28,491 nt of DNA from Gammaproteobacteria bacterium (GTDB lineage Bacteria; Pseudomonadota; Gammaproteobacteria; Pseudomonadales; Cellvibrionaceae), in assembly GCA_021151625.1 (NCBI GenBank), contig JAGKWY010000040.1, positions 1 to 28,491 on the forward strand, read 5' to 3'. Numbering within the stretch: position 1 is the stretch's first letter; every line of letters starts with the position of its first letter. The notes under the pieces were generated by a model. It saw nothing but the letters and a program-made list of their open reading frames with translations. It did not search any database and had not been told where the DNA came from. Of the stretch, positions 7,182 through 15,427 are shown one piece after another. A program made the translations under genes and the position numbers.

Positions 7182-7652
7182 TTAATCATCAATACTAATT
7201 TTCGATAGCTCATCAACATACATATCTAATGTTGCATATGCCAAACGACTTTTCTGCAATTCCAAATCAAACGAATATACCGAGCAATTAGAATCACTTA
7301 AGTGAATAAAATAAACTTCCTCCCCTCCATCACCGCCGACAATAAATCGCTGTGGGGAAACCCACTCTTCATACCATGCCTGACGATTTCTCAATATTTT
7401 CCTTTTAGAGCCGTGTCGAATGAAGCGCATAATACTGCCCCACCTAGTTCCATCCTCTAAATCCGATATATCTCCAAAGTTCATTAAATAACCTGAGTTT
7501 TCTTCAATGATAGCTAGCGGATCGACGTATAAAGCGTATTCGTAAAGAATATTGCTCTTAAAAATGGGCGGCGAAAGCAATATCTCTTTATAAGCCAGAG
7601 GAAGCTTAATATTTAGAGTTTCCTCTATATTCAAAATATCCAAAATTTTCAT
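7182..7652 (-). CDS. SUKH (SMI1/KNR4)-type immunity protein
   Basis: The 156-residue product looks like an SMI1/KNR4 (SUKH) domain protein. The N-terminus has the typical first helices (IEETLNIKLPLAYKEILLSPP), followed by a hydrophilic middle with WYEEWVSPQRFIVGGDGGEEVYFI, matching the family's pattern of strands that end in a Gly/Asp-rich turn. SUKH proteins are common immunity partners of Rhs and contact-dependent nuclease toxins. It lies 89 nt downstream of the main rhs stop on the same strand, the place for the cognate immunity gene. AGGGAA upstream of ATG 7652 gives a fair ribosome site. Its pairing with the Rhs tip is inferred from position. Confidence 0.75.
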   Translation of the reverse strand: MKILDILNIEETLNIKLPLAYKEILLSPPIFKSNILYEYALYVDPLAIIEENSGYLMNFGDISDLEDGTRWGSIMRFIRHGSKRKILRNRQAWYEEWVSPQRFIVGGDGGEEVYFIHLSDSNCSVYSFDLELQKSRLAYATLDMYVDELSKISIDD

Positions 7653-7741
7653 TTAATTTTCCCTATCCAGGCATTTCGAAAATTTAATTTTAATTAAAAT
7701 AAACACGCCGATTTAGTAATTATTAAATTTTGATGGACATT

Positions 7742-10700
7742 TCATTTTTCACATTCACAGCCCCATCCAAATCCAGCACCTGCTGCACCACCTGCAGTGC
7801 CTCCAGCGGCTTGACCTTGTTTATACCAAGATGGAGTTCCATACCACCAACGCTGGGCAACATTAAATTTATCCTTCTGCCCCCACCTCCCATGCATTCT
7901 ACGATGCATATCAGTAGGCATAGGATGCAAATTCATTGGATGATTTTTGATATTGTCTGGTACATTAAAGAACTTGCTAAATTTGCTGTTTCGTTCAATA
8001 ACCCAGTGATGGGCTTCCCATTTTTTTGCAGGTGCCGCACCAGATTTATTTATGTAGTTGCGATAGCGTGGACCCACCACATCCCAGTTCTTTTTTGAAC
8101 CACGCCAAGTCATGTTTGAAACAGAATGCTTAAACGCATTCTTTGTGTAGGCTCGTCCAATCGAAGCACCCACACCGCCCACTGCTCCCATCGCTGCGCT
8201 CATACCCACTTGACTCCAATCAACGCATTTAAAATTTCCACCATTGGTGGATAGTTGGAATAACAAATCAATGCCACCACCCAATGCGGCACCAGGTAAA
8301 CCAAATTCACCCGTTGGATCTACATAACCCGTTGGATTTCCATTCACATACGCATAGGTGTTAACACCGCCTTCCAAGCCAATCGGATCACTCTCGATAT
8401 ATCTTCCGATTGACGGATCATAATCCCGATAATAGTTGTAATACAGGCCGCTTTCATTATCGGCATATTGCCCTGGGAAACGGCTGACATGGTTGAGAGT
8501 AGAACCGGGAGCTAGCGTTAACTTTCCGAAAGGTTCGTAATCCGCCGACCACACCACATTTTTTGCAGCATTGGTGATGACTTGCGGCGTATTGAGATGA
8601 TCGCTGTGGATGAAATACAAAGTGCCGTTATTAATGAGTGCAATTTGTTGGTCCTCCCAATAAATATACTCACGCAAAATAGCTCCAGTACTGTTAGCAA
8701 CAGCCAGCAAGTGGCCATCTTCATCGTAGAAATAAATTTCGCGCGAACCGTCAGCAAGTGTTTTCACTGTACGCTGCCCTAAACCATCATAAACGTATTG
8801 GGTGGTAATGCCATTAACCTTGATACTGTCCATGCGATTGGCATTGTTAAAGGTCGCAGTTTGCACGCTGTTATCATCACCCGTGCGTTGCAGCATATTG
8901 CCCGCGCTGTCATAAATGAAATTGCGATTACCAGTACTGCGGATGATTTCACTTAAGCGATTACTGTTGGCGGGGTATGCGTAGGTATTCAGGACTCCAT
9001 TGCGGGTTTCACTGGTGCGGTTGCCTACCGAGTCATAGGCGTAAGCTAGATTACCGTAGCTACCGCTGGCACTAACCAAACGATTCAGTCCATCGTAACC
9101 CAACGATTGATTTTTAGTGCTGTTGAGGTTGTTAATAATACTGGCAATATTGTTTGCTATATCGTGATCGTAGTTGCGGCTAAAAACGGTTCCAACATTG
9201 ATTTCCTTCAAGCGATAATCCAGATCAACGCTATGCCGGTGAATTAGGCCATTACCATAGGTAAATTGGTTAACTGGACCAAAAGGAAAATAGGTGGCAT
9301 TGCTAATAATAGTTAGCGCAGCCGCTGAACCTGTTTTGGTAGTTATGCCACTGATTCGCCCTTGCGAGTCATAGCTGTAATCTACCTGGCGTAATGATGG
9401 ATATATAACCTTAGTGAGGCGACCTGCGTTATCAAATGCATACTTGATTGATTTTCCTACACCACCGGGAGTACTGTCTTTTTGTTTGACTAAGCCAAGG
9501 TGATCATACAAGTATGCAATGTTGCCTCCGGTCTTATTAACACGGCTTAGACGACCAATGCCACTATTTGCGGTAGAAGCCTGATCGTAAATGAAGGTTA
9601 CATTTTCTGAAGCTGCCGCCGGGTATTGAATAGTTTTAATTCGGTTCAGCGCATCATAAGTGTAATTAGTAATTACACTACGCGAGTCAATGCTTTGAAT
9701 ACGATTGCCTGCAGCATCGTAAACATAGTTAGTAGCGCCAGTATCCGGATTGGTTTCGGATAGTAGATTTCCCAAACCGCCATCATAGGTATAGGTAGTG
9801 GCATTGCCGCGCGCGTCAACAATTGTTTTAATTTCATCGCGTGAATTATAAGTAAGCGATGTTTCACCCAAATTTGGATCGATAATTTTTTTCACGCGAT
9901 TAAGCGTGTCGCTCACTTGCTGAGTACTGTTGCTACGGCCATCCGTTAACCGGGTATCATTACCATTGGCATCGTATTGGAAACGGTCATCCTGGCCATT
10001 ATTACCTGTTACTTGCATTACCCGACTCAATGCATCAAACACCTGAGCAACTGAATAAGTAATACTGCCACCAGTAGATTTAATATCTTGCCGTGTTCGA
10101 TTGCCAAAATTATCCAGTGTGTATTCGATACGTTCACCCAATAGATTGCGCACCGCTTTTAACCGGTGAGCGTCGTCGTATTCATAATAAAGTTCAACGC
10201 CACCGGCGTCCTTTGTGCTTACCAATTGACCAGCGGCGTCATAGTGATAAAGCATTACCGTGTCCTGGCTTGGAGTGGTGGGATGTAAAATGCGCGAACC
10301 AAGCAGCCAGCCTCTGGGATGCCAGGTAAATTTAGTGGTAATGCCATTCGGATCTGTAACTGAAAGCAGTTGGCCGTTTGCATCATAATCTGTATAGCGG
10401 GTGATATAGCCCAACGCATTTGTTTCTGTCGCCAACTGGCCCTGGGTGTTATAGGTATATTTGGTGATATCCAGAACGTCCGTGCGAGGGCCATCTACCG
10501 CGGTTATTTGACCGTAACTGTCGAAAGTGTAAGCCCATTTACGCGTAGCCCCAATTACAGATGCGGCTGCACCCTGGTCCCCAGTGGTATCTGCTGTGCT
10601 TTGCAATTCTATTTCTTTGATATTGCCGAAAGAGTCATGAACAAAAGTGGTTCGCAATAGCGGTTCATATATTTTCACCGGGATGTTTAATGTGGGGTGC

Positions 10701-11011
10701 CAGACAGTGGTGATAGTGCGCGCATCTGCGGTTCCAGCAGCTTCAATACGTTTAGTTTCCAAATTGCGCGCAAGGTCGTATACGAACGTGGTTTTTATAT
10801 TATTGAAATCCGTAGAGCTGGCGATATTGCCATTAAGATCGTAGGTAGTAGCTTGTGCAGATGCAGGACAGCCTGAGCCCGCTGTAGCACCGGTTAATTC
10901 TACTAACTGGTCTTTGTTATCTGCACTTGCAACCCATTTATTATTTTGTTTTTCAAAATAATAAATTCGTCCATCAGGTCGTGAAATCATTGCGATATTG
11001 CCATCGATCAC
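7742..11011 (-). CDS. Rhs/YD-repeat protein with C-terminal xHH nuclease tip, N-terminally truncated
   Basis: This 1089-residue protein consists mostly of YD repeats (YDxxGN, YTYD, FxYDxxG units) that form the toxin-encasing Rhs shell. The conserved core-end region is at about 846-901 (PGQYADNESGLYYNYY, then DPIGLEGG and DPTG). After it comes a 188-residue variable tip with a Gly/Ala-rich segment, EAHHW (His1001-His1002), NHPMNLHPMP and HRRM, an HNH/Endo VII-like nuclease layout, and a Cys-containing end (GWGCECEK). The usual N-terminal third is missing. The frame opens a few codons upstream of GTG 11011 (NYDRNIV), after in-frame stops. GTG 11011 overlaps the TGA of an out-of-frame signal-peptide leader (GTGA), so coupled translation is conceivable, but such a protein would lack its export signal. 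It may be a decaying gene. Confidence 0.85.
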   Translation of the reverse strand: MIDGNIAMISRPDGRIYYFEKQNNKWVASADNKDQLVELTGATAGSGCPASAQATTYDLNGNIASSTDFNNIKTTFVYDLARNLETKRIEAAGTADARTITTVWHPTLNIPVKIYEPLLRTTFVHDSFGNIKEIELQSTADTTGDQGAAASVIGATRKWAYTFDSYGQITAVDGPRTDVLDITKYTYNTQGQLATETNALGYITRYTDYDANGQLLSVTDPNGITTKFTWHPRGWLLGSRILHPTTPSQDTVMLYHYDAAGQLVSTKDAGGVELYYEYDDAHRLKAVRNLLGERIEYTLDNFGNRTRQDIKSTGGSITYSVAQVFDALSRVMQVTGNNGQDDRFQYDANGNDTRLTDGRSNSTQQVSDTLNRVKKIIDPNLGETSLTYNSRDEIKTIVDARGNATTYTYDGGLGNLLSETNPDTGATNYVYDAAGNRIQSIDSRSVITNYTYDALNRIKTIQYPAAASENVTFIYDQASTANSGIGRLSRVNKTGGNIAYLYDHLGLVKQKDSTPGGVGKSIKYAFDNAGRLTKVIYPSLRQVDYSYDSQGRISGITTKTGSAAALTIISNATYFPFGPVNQFTYGNGLIHRHSVDLDYRLKEINVGTVFSRNYDHDIANNIASIINNLNSTKNQSLGYDGLNRLVSASGSYGNLAYAYDSVGNRTSETRNGVLNTYAYPANSNRLSEIIRSTGNRNFIYDSAGNMLQRTGDDNSVQTATFNNANRMDSIKVNGITTQYVYDGLGQRTVKTLADGSREIYFYDEDGHLLAVANSTGAILREYIYWEDQQIALINNGTLYFIHSDHLNTPQVITNAAKNVVWSADYEPFGKLTLAPGSTLNHVSRFPGQYADNESGLYYNYYRDYDPSIGRYIESDPIGLEGGVNTYAYVNGNPTGYVDPTGEFGLPGAALGGGIDLLFQLSTNGGNFKCVDWSQVGMSAAMGAVGGVGASIGRAYTKNAFKHSVSNMTWRGSKKNWDVVGPRYRNYINKSGAAPAKKWEAHHWVIERNSKFSKFFNVPDNIKNHPMNLHPMPTDMHRRMHGRWGQKDKFNVAQRWWYGTPSWYKQGQAAGGTAGGAAGAGFGWGCECEK
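8109..8223 (-). repeat. 115-bp near-identical repeat, copy in main rhs gene
   Basis: Partner of 6799-6913. It encodes the segment from CVDWSQVG into SVSNMT at the beginning of the toxin tip. The high identity against a divergent surrounding suggests recent duplication or continuing gene conversion between the two tips. Confidence 0.85.
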
Positions 11012-11133
11012 AATATTGCGGTCATAATTGGAGCGTCATTACCCATTGCCTGACTGTCGATACTGATTGATAACAACAAGAAATGGATAGCTAAATAACG
11101 TGGTTTTTGGTGAGGGATTCGTCCTAATAACAT
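11008..11133 (-). pseudogene. 5' end of rhs: signal-peptide leader, out of frame with the Rhs core
   Basis: ATG 11133 has an excellent ribosome site (AAGGAG at 11141-11146, 7-nt spacing). It encodes 41 residues starting MLLGRIPHQKP, with a hydrophobic core LAIHFLLLSISI and a possible cleavage site SQA, then MGND, ending at TGA 11008-11010. The Rhs core continues in a different frame (from SNYDRNIVIDGN). The leader and the core are best explained as the two ends of one secreted Rhs gene whose N-terminal region between them has been lost with a frameshift. The remaining leader stop overlaps GTG 11011. Confidence 0.75.
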
Positions 11134-11267
11134 CAACTAACTCCTTAAATATTGGCCCAGCAAATACTACTACTTGCAGGATGCAAAAGTGCCCAATAGG
11201 AGAATGAGGATAAGACAGGACTCGCTCCCTATTAGACGCGCTGTTATCTCTTCAATGAGATGGCTTG

Positions 11268-11296
11268 ATTAGATGGAAATAAGTCTGCAGAGTCAA
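11268..11296 (-). promoter_or_regulatory. Candidate promoter of the rhs locus
   Basis: On the - strand TTGACT (11296-11291) is separated by 17 bp from TCTAAT (11273-11268), a good sigma-70 match. It would give a leader of about 130 nt before ATG 11133. The remaining 11147-11447 interval shows no gene. Confidence 0.5.
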
Positions 11297-11447
11297 TTCA
11301 CAATTACAAAAATGATAACCAATTTTTAAAAAATGTCATCGAAACCAACCATGAAAATATTTTTTTGGGAAAAATTGTGTGCATTTTCGGATGATATAAA
11401 CGCCTGCAAGTAACCGCGCATAAAATTTTTAATTTATGAACAGCAAT

Positions 11448-11478
11448 AAAAAAGCGGATTTTTCATATCCGCTTTTTT
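11448..11478. terminator. Bidirectional terminator downstream of the GH20 gene
   Basis: AAAAAAGCGGAT (11448-11459) pairs with ATCCGCTTTTTT (11467-11478) around a 7-nt loop. T-runs are present in both directions. It ends the - strand hexosaminidase transcript, about 45 nt after its stop. Confidence 0.85.
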
Positions 11479-11524
11479 ATTAACTTATTTAAAATAGATA
11501 ATTTAGTCCTCAGAAATTCGTTTT

Positions 11525-13060
11525 TCACCAACCCAATTGCGGCTCAGCGTAATACTGAATCCCCGCCCCATCAAAATAAGGCTTTAACGCCTTCATTCGC
11601 TGGGTAAATTCCTGGTAATTACGTGCCGACTGATTTGTCCAGGCGATTTCTGCTACCGCGGCAAGGCGTGGCCAAATACGATTATCCAGCGCCGCCTCCG
11701 AGGTAACTACCTCGCTCCACACGGGCGCTTCTATTCCCGTTACCAGTGAGTATTTTTGCGGGTTAAAACTGTAAACCCGCTCCAGCGGAATACCCTGCCT
11801 GCGACACCAGGTATAGGTTTCCGGTTGACCATTGTAGTTGCCGTGATCCAGATAGAAATAACTACATGGAGAGAGAATTAAATGAATGTTGCGATCAGTC
11901 GCCGATTGAATATCGTAATTGTCATTCCACACTTGCAGCAATGTATCTGGAGCAAGATTTTTCCCTGCCGATGCTTCCTCCCAACCAATCATGGTGCGGT
12001 TTAAATCCTTGATAATCTGGTTTGCCTTATCAATAAATTCGGGATACAACACGTGTTTAATTTCATCTCCGCCGATATGAATATATTGCGAGGGAAATAC
12101 ACTGGCCACTTCTGTCAACACATCTTTTACGAAGGGATAAATTACCTCCGGCTTGGTAAGGCACAACGCACTGAAACCTACATCCAGACCAATATATAAA
12201 CCCAGGTTAGTAACATTATTGCAAGCCAGCTCGTTGTATGAGGCAATAGCGGCCTGCACATGCCCGGGCATATCCAACTCGGGAATAATTTCTATATTGT
12301 GCTGCGCCGCAAAGGCAACGAGATCTTTCAATTCATCTTGCGTATAAAAACCACCGGGGCCACCACCTGCTTGTGTAGACCCGCCAACACTGGTTAGCTT
12401 TGGATATTTTTTTATTTCCATTCGCCAGCCCTGGTCGTCAGACAAGTGCAGGTGCAGCTTATTCAGCTTGAATGCCGCCATTCGCTCTATATGTTTTTTC
12501 AAATATTCAATACCGAAAAAATGGCGCGCCACATCTACCATGCTGCCGCGCCATGCATACTGGGGAATGTCGATAATTTCTACTCTGGGTAATTGATAAG
12601 AAGCTTGCTTGGCAACAGGCAGCAATTGTTTGAGTGTTTGCACCGCATAAAATAAACCGGCATCCGTTTGTGCGCTGATACTAATATCGTCTGCAATAAC
12701 CAACCGATAGCCCTCATTGCCCAGGTCAGGCTGATTAACAATCGACAAACGAATTTTAGTCGTTGCTGAGTTGACGACATTGATCCCCACCAGATTCAAT
12801 AACCCGGTAATGGCTTGAGTCGCCGTTGATGCGCTGCTATCTGCCACCAGAGAAACTTCTGTTTTCAAATCAAGCACACCATTTTGTTCGACAACTTGCG
12901 CAGGTAATGGCACCAGGGCCAACTGTTTGGCAGCACTTGAAACTGCTTGACTGCTGATTTGTGCAGATGATGGTTGTGCGGGCACACTGTTTGAATTGCC
13001 CGAAGAACCACCACAAGCAACCAGCGAAAAAGAAAATATTAATAAGATATATTTATACAT
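11525..13060 (-). CDS. GH20 beta-N-acetylhexosaminidase, lipoprotein
   Basis: This enzyme releases terminal N-acetylglucosamine (or GalNAc) from chitin oligosaccharides or glycans by substrate-assisted catalysis. A lipoprotein signal is clear: hydrophobic stretch, LVAC lipobox with Cys16, then GGSSGNS, so it should be membrane-anchored. A Ser/Ala/Gln-rich linker (17-47) precedes the GH20b domain (about 50-160). The TIM barrel follows, with RGSMVDVARHFF (171-182), HLHLSDDQGWR (203-213), PELDMPGH (260-267) and the catalytic Asp332-Glu333 pair in HIGGDE. W-containing subsite motifs (WND, WSE) come later. The length of 511 residues is typical for a short single-domain member. GAGAG precedes ATG 13060. 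It is a single-gene unit with its own terminator and fits a polysaccharide-degrading lifestyle. Confidence 0.95.
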   Translation of the reverse strand: MYKYILLIFSFSLVACGGSSGNSNSVPAQPSSAQISSQAVSSAAKQLALVPLPAQVVEQNGVLDLKTEVSLVADSSASTATQAITGLLNLVGINVVNSATTKIRLSIVNQPDLGNEGYRLVIADDISISAQTDAGLFYAVQTLKQLLPVAKQASYQLPRVEIIDIPQYAWRGSMVDVARHFFGIEYLKKHIERMAAFKLNKLHLHLSDDQGWRMEIKKYPKLTSVGGSTQAGGGPGGFYTQDELKDLVAFAAQHNIEIIPELDMPGHVQAAIASYNELACNNVTNLGLYIGLDVGFSALCLTKPEVIYPFVKDVLTEVASVFPSQYIHIGGDEIKHVLYPEFIDKANQIIKDLNRTMIGWEEASAGKNLAPDTLLQVWNDNYDIQSATDRNIHLILSPCSYFYLDHGNYNGQPETYTWCRRQGIPLERVYSFNPQKYSLVTGIEAPVWSEVVTSEAALDNRIWPRLAAVAEIAWTNQSARNYQEFTQRMKALKPYFDGAGIQYYAEPQLGW

Positions 13061-13210
13061 GGTTGACTCTCATTGCTCGTTTTTATAGGGTTTTTATGTG
13101 CTTGCCAGCAACAATCAAGTTGCATAAACCAATAGTAACCAGAGCCAAAACGGACTGAAGAGTGTTTATCAATTCTTTACCAGTGAATGACAGATGTAAC
13201 GCGCATAAAA

Positions 13211-13231
13211 AAGCCCGCACAAGGCGGGCTT
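13211..13231 (-). terminator. Intrinsic terminator of the metalloprotease unit
   Basis: AAGCCCGC (13211-13218) pairs with GCGGGCTT (13224-13231). On the - strand the stem is followed by TTTTTTATG, a classical rho-independent terminator about 23 nt after the protease stop. The rest of 13061-13254 holds only the upstream region of the GH20 gene. Confidence 0.9.
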
Positions 13232-13254
13232 CAAATTCATCAATCCAACAACAA

Positions 13255-14352
13255 TTAATTTACGCGAATCGGCAGGTATGAAGCATTGTTGGTGGATACA
13301 GTTTCAGTCAGCGCATTGTCGTAATCCACAATCGCGCCAACCCAGTAATTAGTGCCTGAGGTCAGATCAGCAGGAATTACCAAATTGCTCTTGAAGGTAG
13401 CTGGCTGATTGCGGCTGAGGGTTACAGTGCCAGTACCAATCAAACGATCCGCAGTACTAATCAGGTTATTGGTAGAAACATAGTAAGCAATTTTTACTGT
13501 TTGACTGGTTTTGCCATTGTTCTCGCCAGTTAATTCGAGTTGCACTGATTGCCCCTTATTAACGCGATAACGGCGCTCACCTGCATCATTAAACCAGCTC
13601 AATACTGAGCCACCGGAATTAAACATTTGCGTTGGTTGATGCGTGGAGTACTCGCCATCCTTACCCAGATATTTAAAATTGGTCAACGATAAATCTTCCA
13701 TGGCCCCGGCTTGTGTGCCGTATAGAATGACCGAACCTTCTGCACCATCTTCACCTAAATAAGAGCGCGCAGTATCGCCATTGGCGTGAATGTGAGTCCA
13801 GTCGGAACCCATAATGCTGTACCAGCGATTCTCATGCAGTAATCCCATTGCATGTGCAAATTCATGTACAGCAGTGGTTTCAAATGGACGGAACATACCG
13901 CCAAACGCCCACAAATTGGTTTTGCTCATCGATGTGGTGTAAGACTCAGCAGTGTTAAACACGACGTCTACTTCATCGATACCATAGTGCCAACCGAATG
14001 CCCAATAGCAGTGATACCAGGTTAACGCACGTGCAGGTGCGCCATTATGGACGTCCGGGTCGCTGGTAAACCAGGTTTCATTTTGGCCGTTATCGCGGCC
14101 AATAGAAGTATCGCCAAAGGCTAATGAAAAATTAAAATTGCTCGGGTTGTCGTTTACACGATTAATCGAGGTTTGCAATGAATTGCCAAATGCGGAACCG
14201 GAAGGGAAGCTCACATTGCTCGCACGCATAGTGACTGAGTTGCTGCCCCATTTAATTTTATTACCATCGCAGGTGCGCCAGCCAACAGCACTCGCGCTCA
14301 TTGCACTCAGGGTCATTACCAGGCCCAGCGAGGTTAAGAGTAATTTTTTCAT
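13255..14352 (-). CDS. Secreted metzincin-type zinc protease with C-terminal CARDB-like domain
   Basis: The start is set at ATG 14352 (MKKLLLTSLG) because AAGGAAA lies just upstream and a signal peptide (1-22, SAMSASA) begins there; the frame opens 8 codons earlier. The 365-residue protein carries HEFAHAMGLLH at 163-173, the HExxHxxGxxH zinc motif of metzincins, and a Met-turn candidate (YSIMG, Met181). A lone pair of Cys (28, 115) may form a disulphide. After residue 250 a beta-rich region with GQSVQLELTGENNG and LTSGTNYWVGAIVD resembles CARDB-type modules. It is probably a secreted matrixin-like endopeptidase of unknown substrate. An exported companion protein lies 41 nt upstream in the same direction, suggesting a two-gene operon. 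Confidence 0.85.
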   Translation of the reverse strand: MKKLLLTSLGLVMTLSAMSASAVGWRTCDGNKIKWGSNSVTMRASNVSFPSGSAFGNSLQTSINRVNDNPSNFNFSLAFGDTSIGRDNGQNETWFTSDPDVHNGAPARALTWYHCYWAFGWHYGIDEVDVVFNTAESYTTSMSKTNLWAFGGMFRPFETTAVHEFAHAMGLLHENRWYSIMGSDWTHIHANGDTARSYLGEDGAEGSVILYGTQAGAMEDLSLTNFKYLGKDGEYSTHQPTQMFNSGGSVLSWFNDAGERRYRVNKGQSVQLELTGENNGKTSQTVKIAYYVSTNNLISTADRLIGTGTVTLSRNQPATFKSNLVIPADLTSGTNYWVGAIVDYDNALTETVSTNNASYLPIRVN

Positions 14353-14393
14353 GATAGTTTCCTTGTCATTAGACATTTAAAAGAGATAAGTGA

Positions 14394-15257
14394 TTAAAGA
14401 ACCGGGTTGCCGTTATTTTTGCGAATTGCATCTTCTTCCCAACGATCAAAATCACTTGGGGTAGTCGCACGACGCAACAAACCTGGGGCACCTTCCACGG
14501 GAGCAGCTTCGGGAGCCATAGCCGCTGATTTAAACTCGTCTTTAATCGAGGCAGAAATAAATACCGGGGTATCGGCACGCGCGCTGGCGACTTCCTTCGC
14601 TTGCTCACGCAAATCGGCAATAAATTGTTCTGCTTTTACTGCGGTTGCAGGTACAGCAGGAGACACAGGTTCGCGCGCAACACTGGCCAAGGCATTGGCA
14701 CCATGCCCTACCTCGCCTTTACCTTCAGCTTCAGTAGCAATCACCGCTGAAGATAAGGCATAACTGCTGTCGGTTTTTTCGATAACTGCACGACCATCAT
14801 CGCTCGCCAACACACCATCCAGATTGCGGAAACGACCCGATGTGCATTTCGCCAATGGGCAAATACTGCTGTTGTTTTTGCTGGCAAATAAGATATCGGT
14901 ATCTCCAACCTGGAATGCAGGTGTTTCAGACACTTCAAGGTAGCGAACCACTTCACCTTTCTGCTGGCGACCGCCCAGGAAACGCAAAGTAACTTGTGAG
15001 CCATCAGGGCGACCGGAGATCACCTGATCTACATCATAAGTAACAAAAGTATGGGGAAATCCATCGGCGGAATCTTTGTATTCCACACTGGCAACCTTGC
15101 CAGAAAACACCAGATCCGACTGCGCCAGCAAATCGCGCGTTGCAATACTGGTGGTTTTTTCCGGGGTTGCTACAGCAGCAGAAACGGAAGTTGCGGTAAG
15201 AGCGGATTGAACGGCTAGTGCAGACAAAACTGCGAGCCACAGAGGTGACTTTTTCAT
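14394..15257 (-). CDS. Exported protein of unknown function paired with the metalloprotease
   Basis: No firm family was recognised. A signal peptide (MKKSPLWLAVLSALAVQS, cleavage near SVSAA) is followed by a compact beta-rich domain of about 110 residues (LLAQSDLVFSGKVASVEY, then TYDVDQVISG, VTLRFLGGR and FQVGDTDILF). This pattern resembles domains often encoded beside matrixin-type proteases, where a secreted 'SDLVxxGxV' module precedes the protease gene. It contains a close Cys pair (CPLAKC). The second half (about 170-287) is Ala/Pro/Glu-rich and low-complexity, ending in a charged tail (DFDRWEEDAIRKN), and probably has little fixed structure. It could be an inhibitor, chaperone or surface partner of the protease; this is inference from position. 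AAAGGAAA lies before ATG 15257. Confidence 0.7.
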   Translation of the reverse strand: MKKSPLWLAVLSALAVQSALTATSVSAAVATPEKTTSIATRDLLAQSDLVFSGKVASVEYKDSADGFPHTFVTYDVDQVISGRPDGSQVTLRFLGGRQQKGEVVRYLEVSETPAFQVGDTDILFASKNNSSICPLAKCTSGRFRNLDGVLASDDGRAVIEKTDSSYALSSAVIATEAEGKGEVGHGANALASVAREPVSPAVPATAVKAEQFIADLREQAKEVASARADTPVFISASIKDEFKSAAMAPEAAPVEGAPGLLRRATTPSDFDRWEEDAIRKNNGNPVL

Positions 15258-15358
15258 AAAAATTTCCTTTTAGGTTAGAGAAGCGCCGACATCATCAGTC
15301 GACAGGGAGCAGTATAGGCGGCGGCAAAATCATTCCCCGTTAATTAATCCCCATCGCT

Positions 15359-15375
15359 TTGTGAAATATTCACAA
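15359..15375. promoter_or_regulatory. Palindrome in a divergent promoter region
   Basis: TTGTGAA-ATA-TTCACAA is a perfect 7-bp inverted repeat with a 3-nt centre, between two divergent units. Candidate -10 boxes lie on each side: AGTATA at 15311-15316 (TATACT on the - strand) and TATAGT at 15394-15399 (+). The site resembles a CRP/Vfr box but its TGTGA and TCACA arms are 5 rather than 6 bp apart, so the regulator is uncertain. Confidence 0.45.
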
Positions 15376-15427
15376 GCCATCATCCGAGCGTTTATAGTGA
15401 CAGCAATTGTGCAGGACTTATAACTCT

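Noticed and set aside
7742..11011. Repetitive translation that might suggest a CRISPR or tandem DNA repeat
   Set aside because: The repetition is at protein level (YD repeats); the DNA has no regular spacer-repeat pattern.
15359..15375. Canonical CRP site
   Set aside because: TGTGA and TCACA are 5 bp apart instead of 6, so it is listed as a palindrome of unknown regulator.
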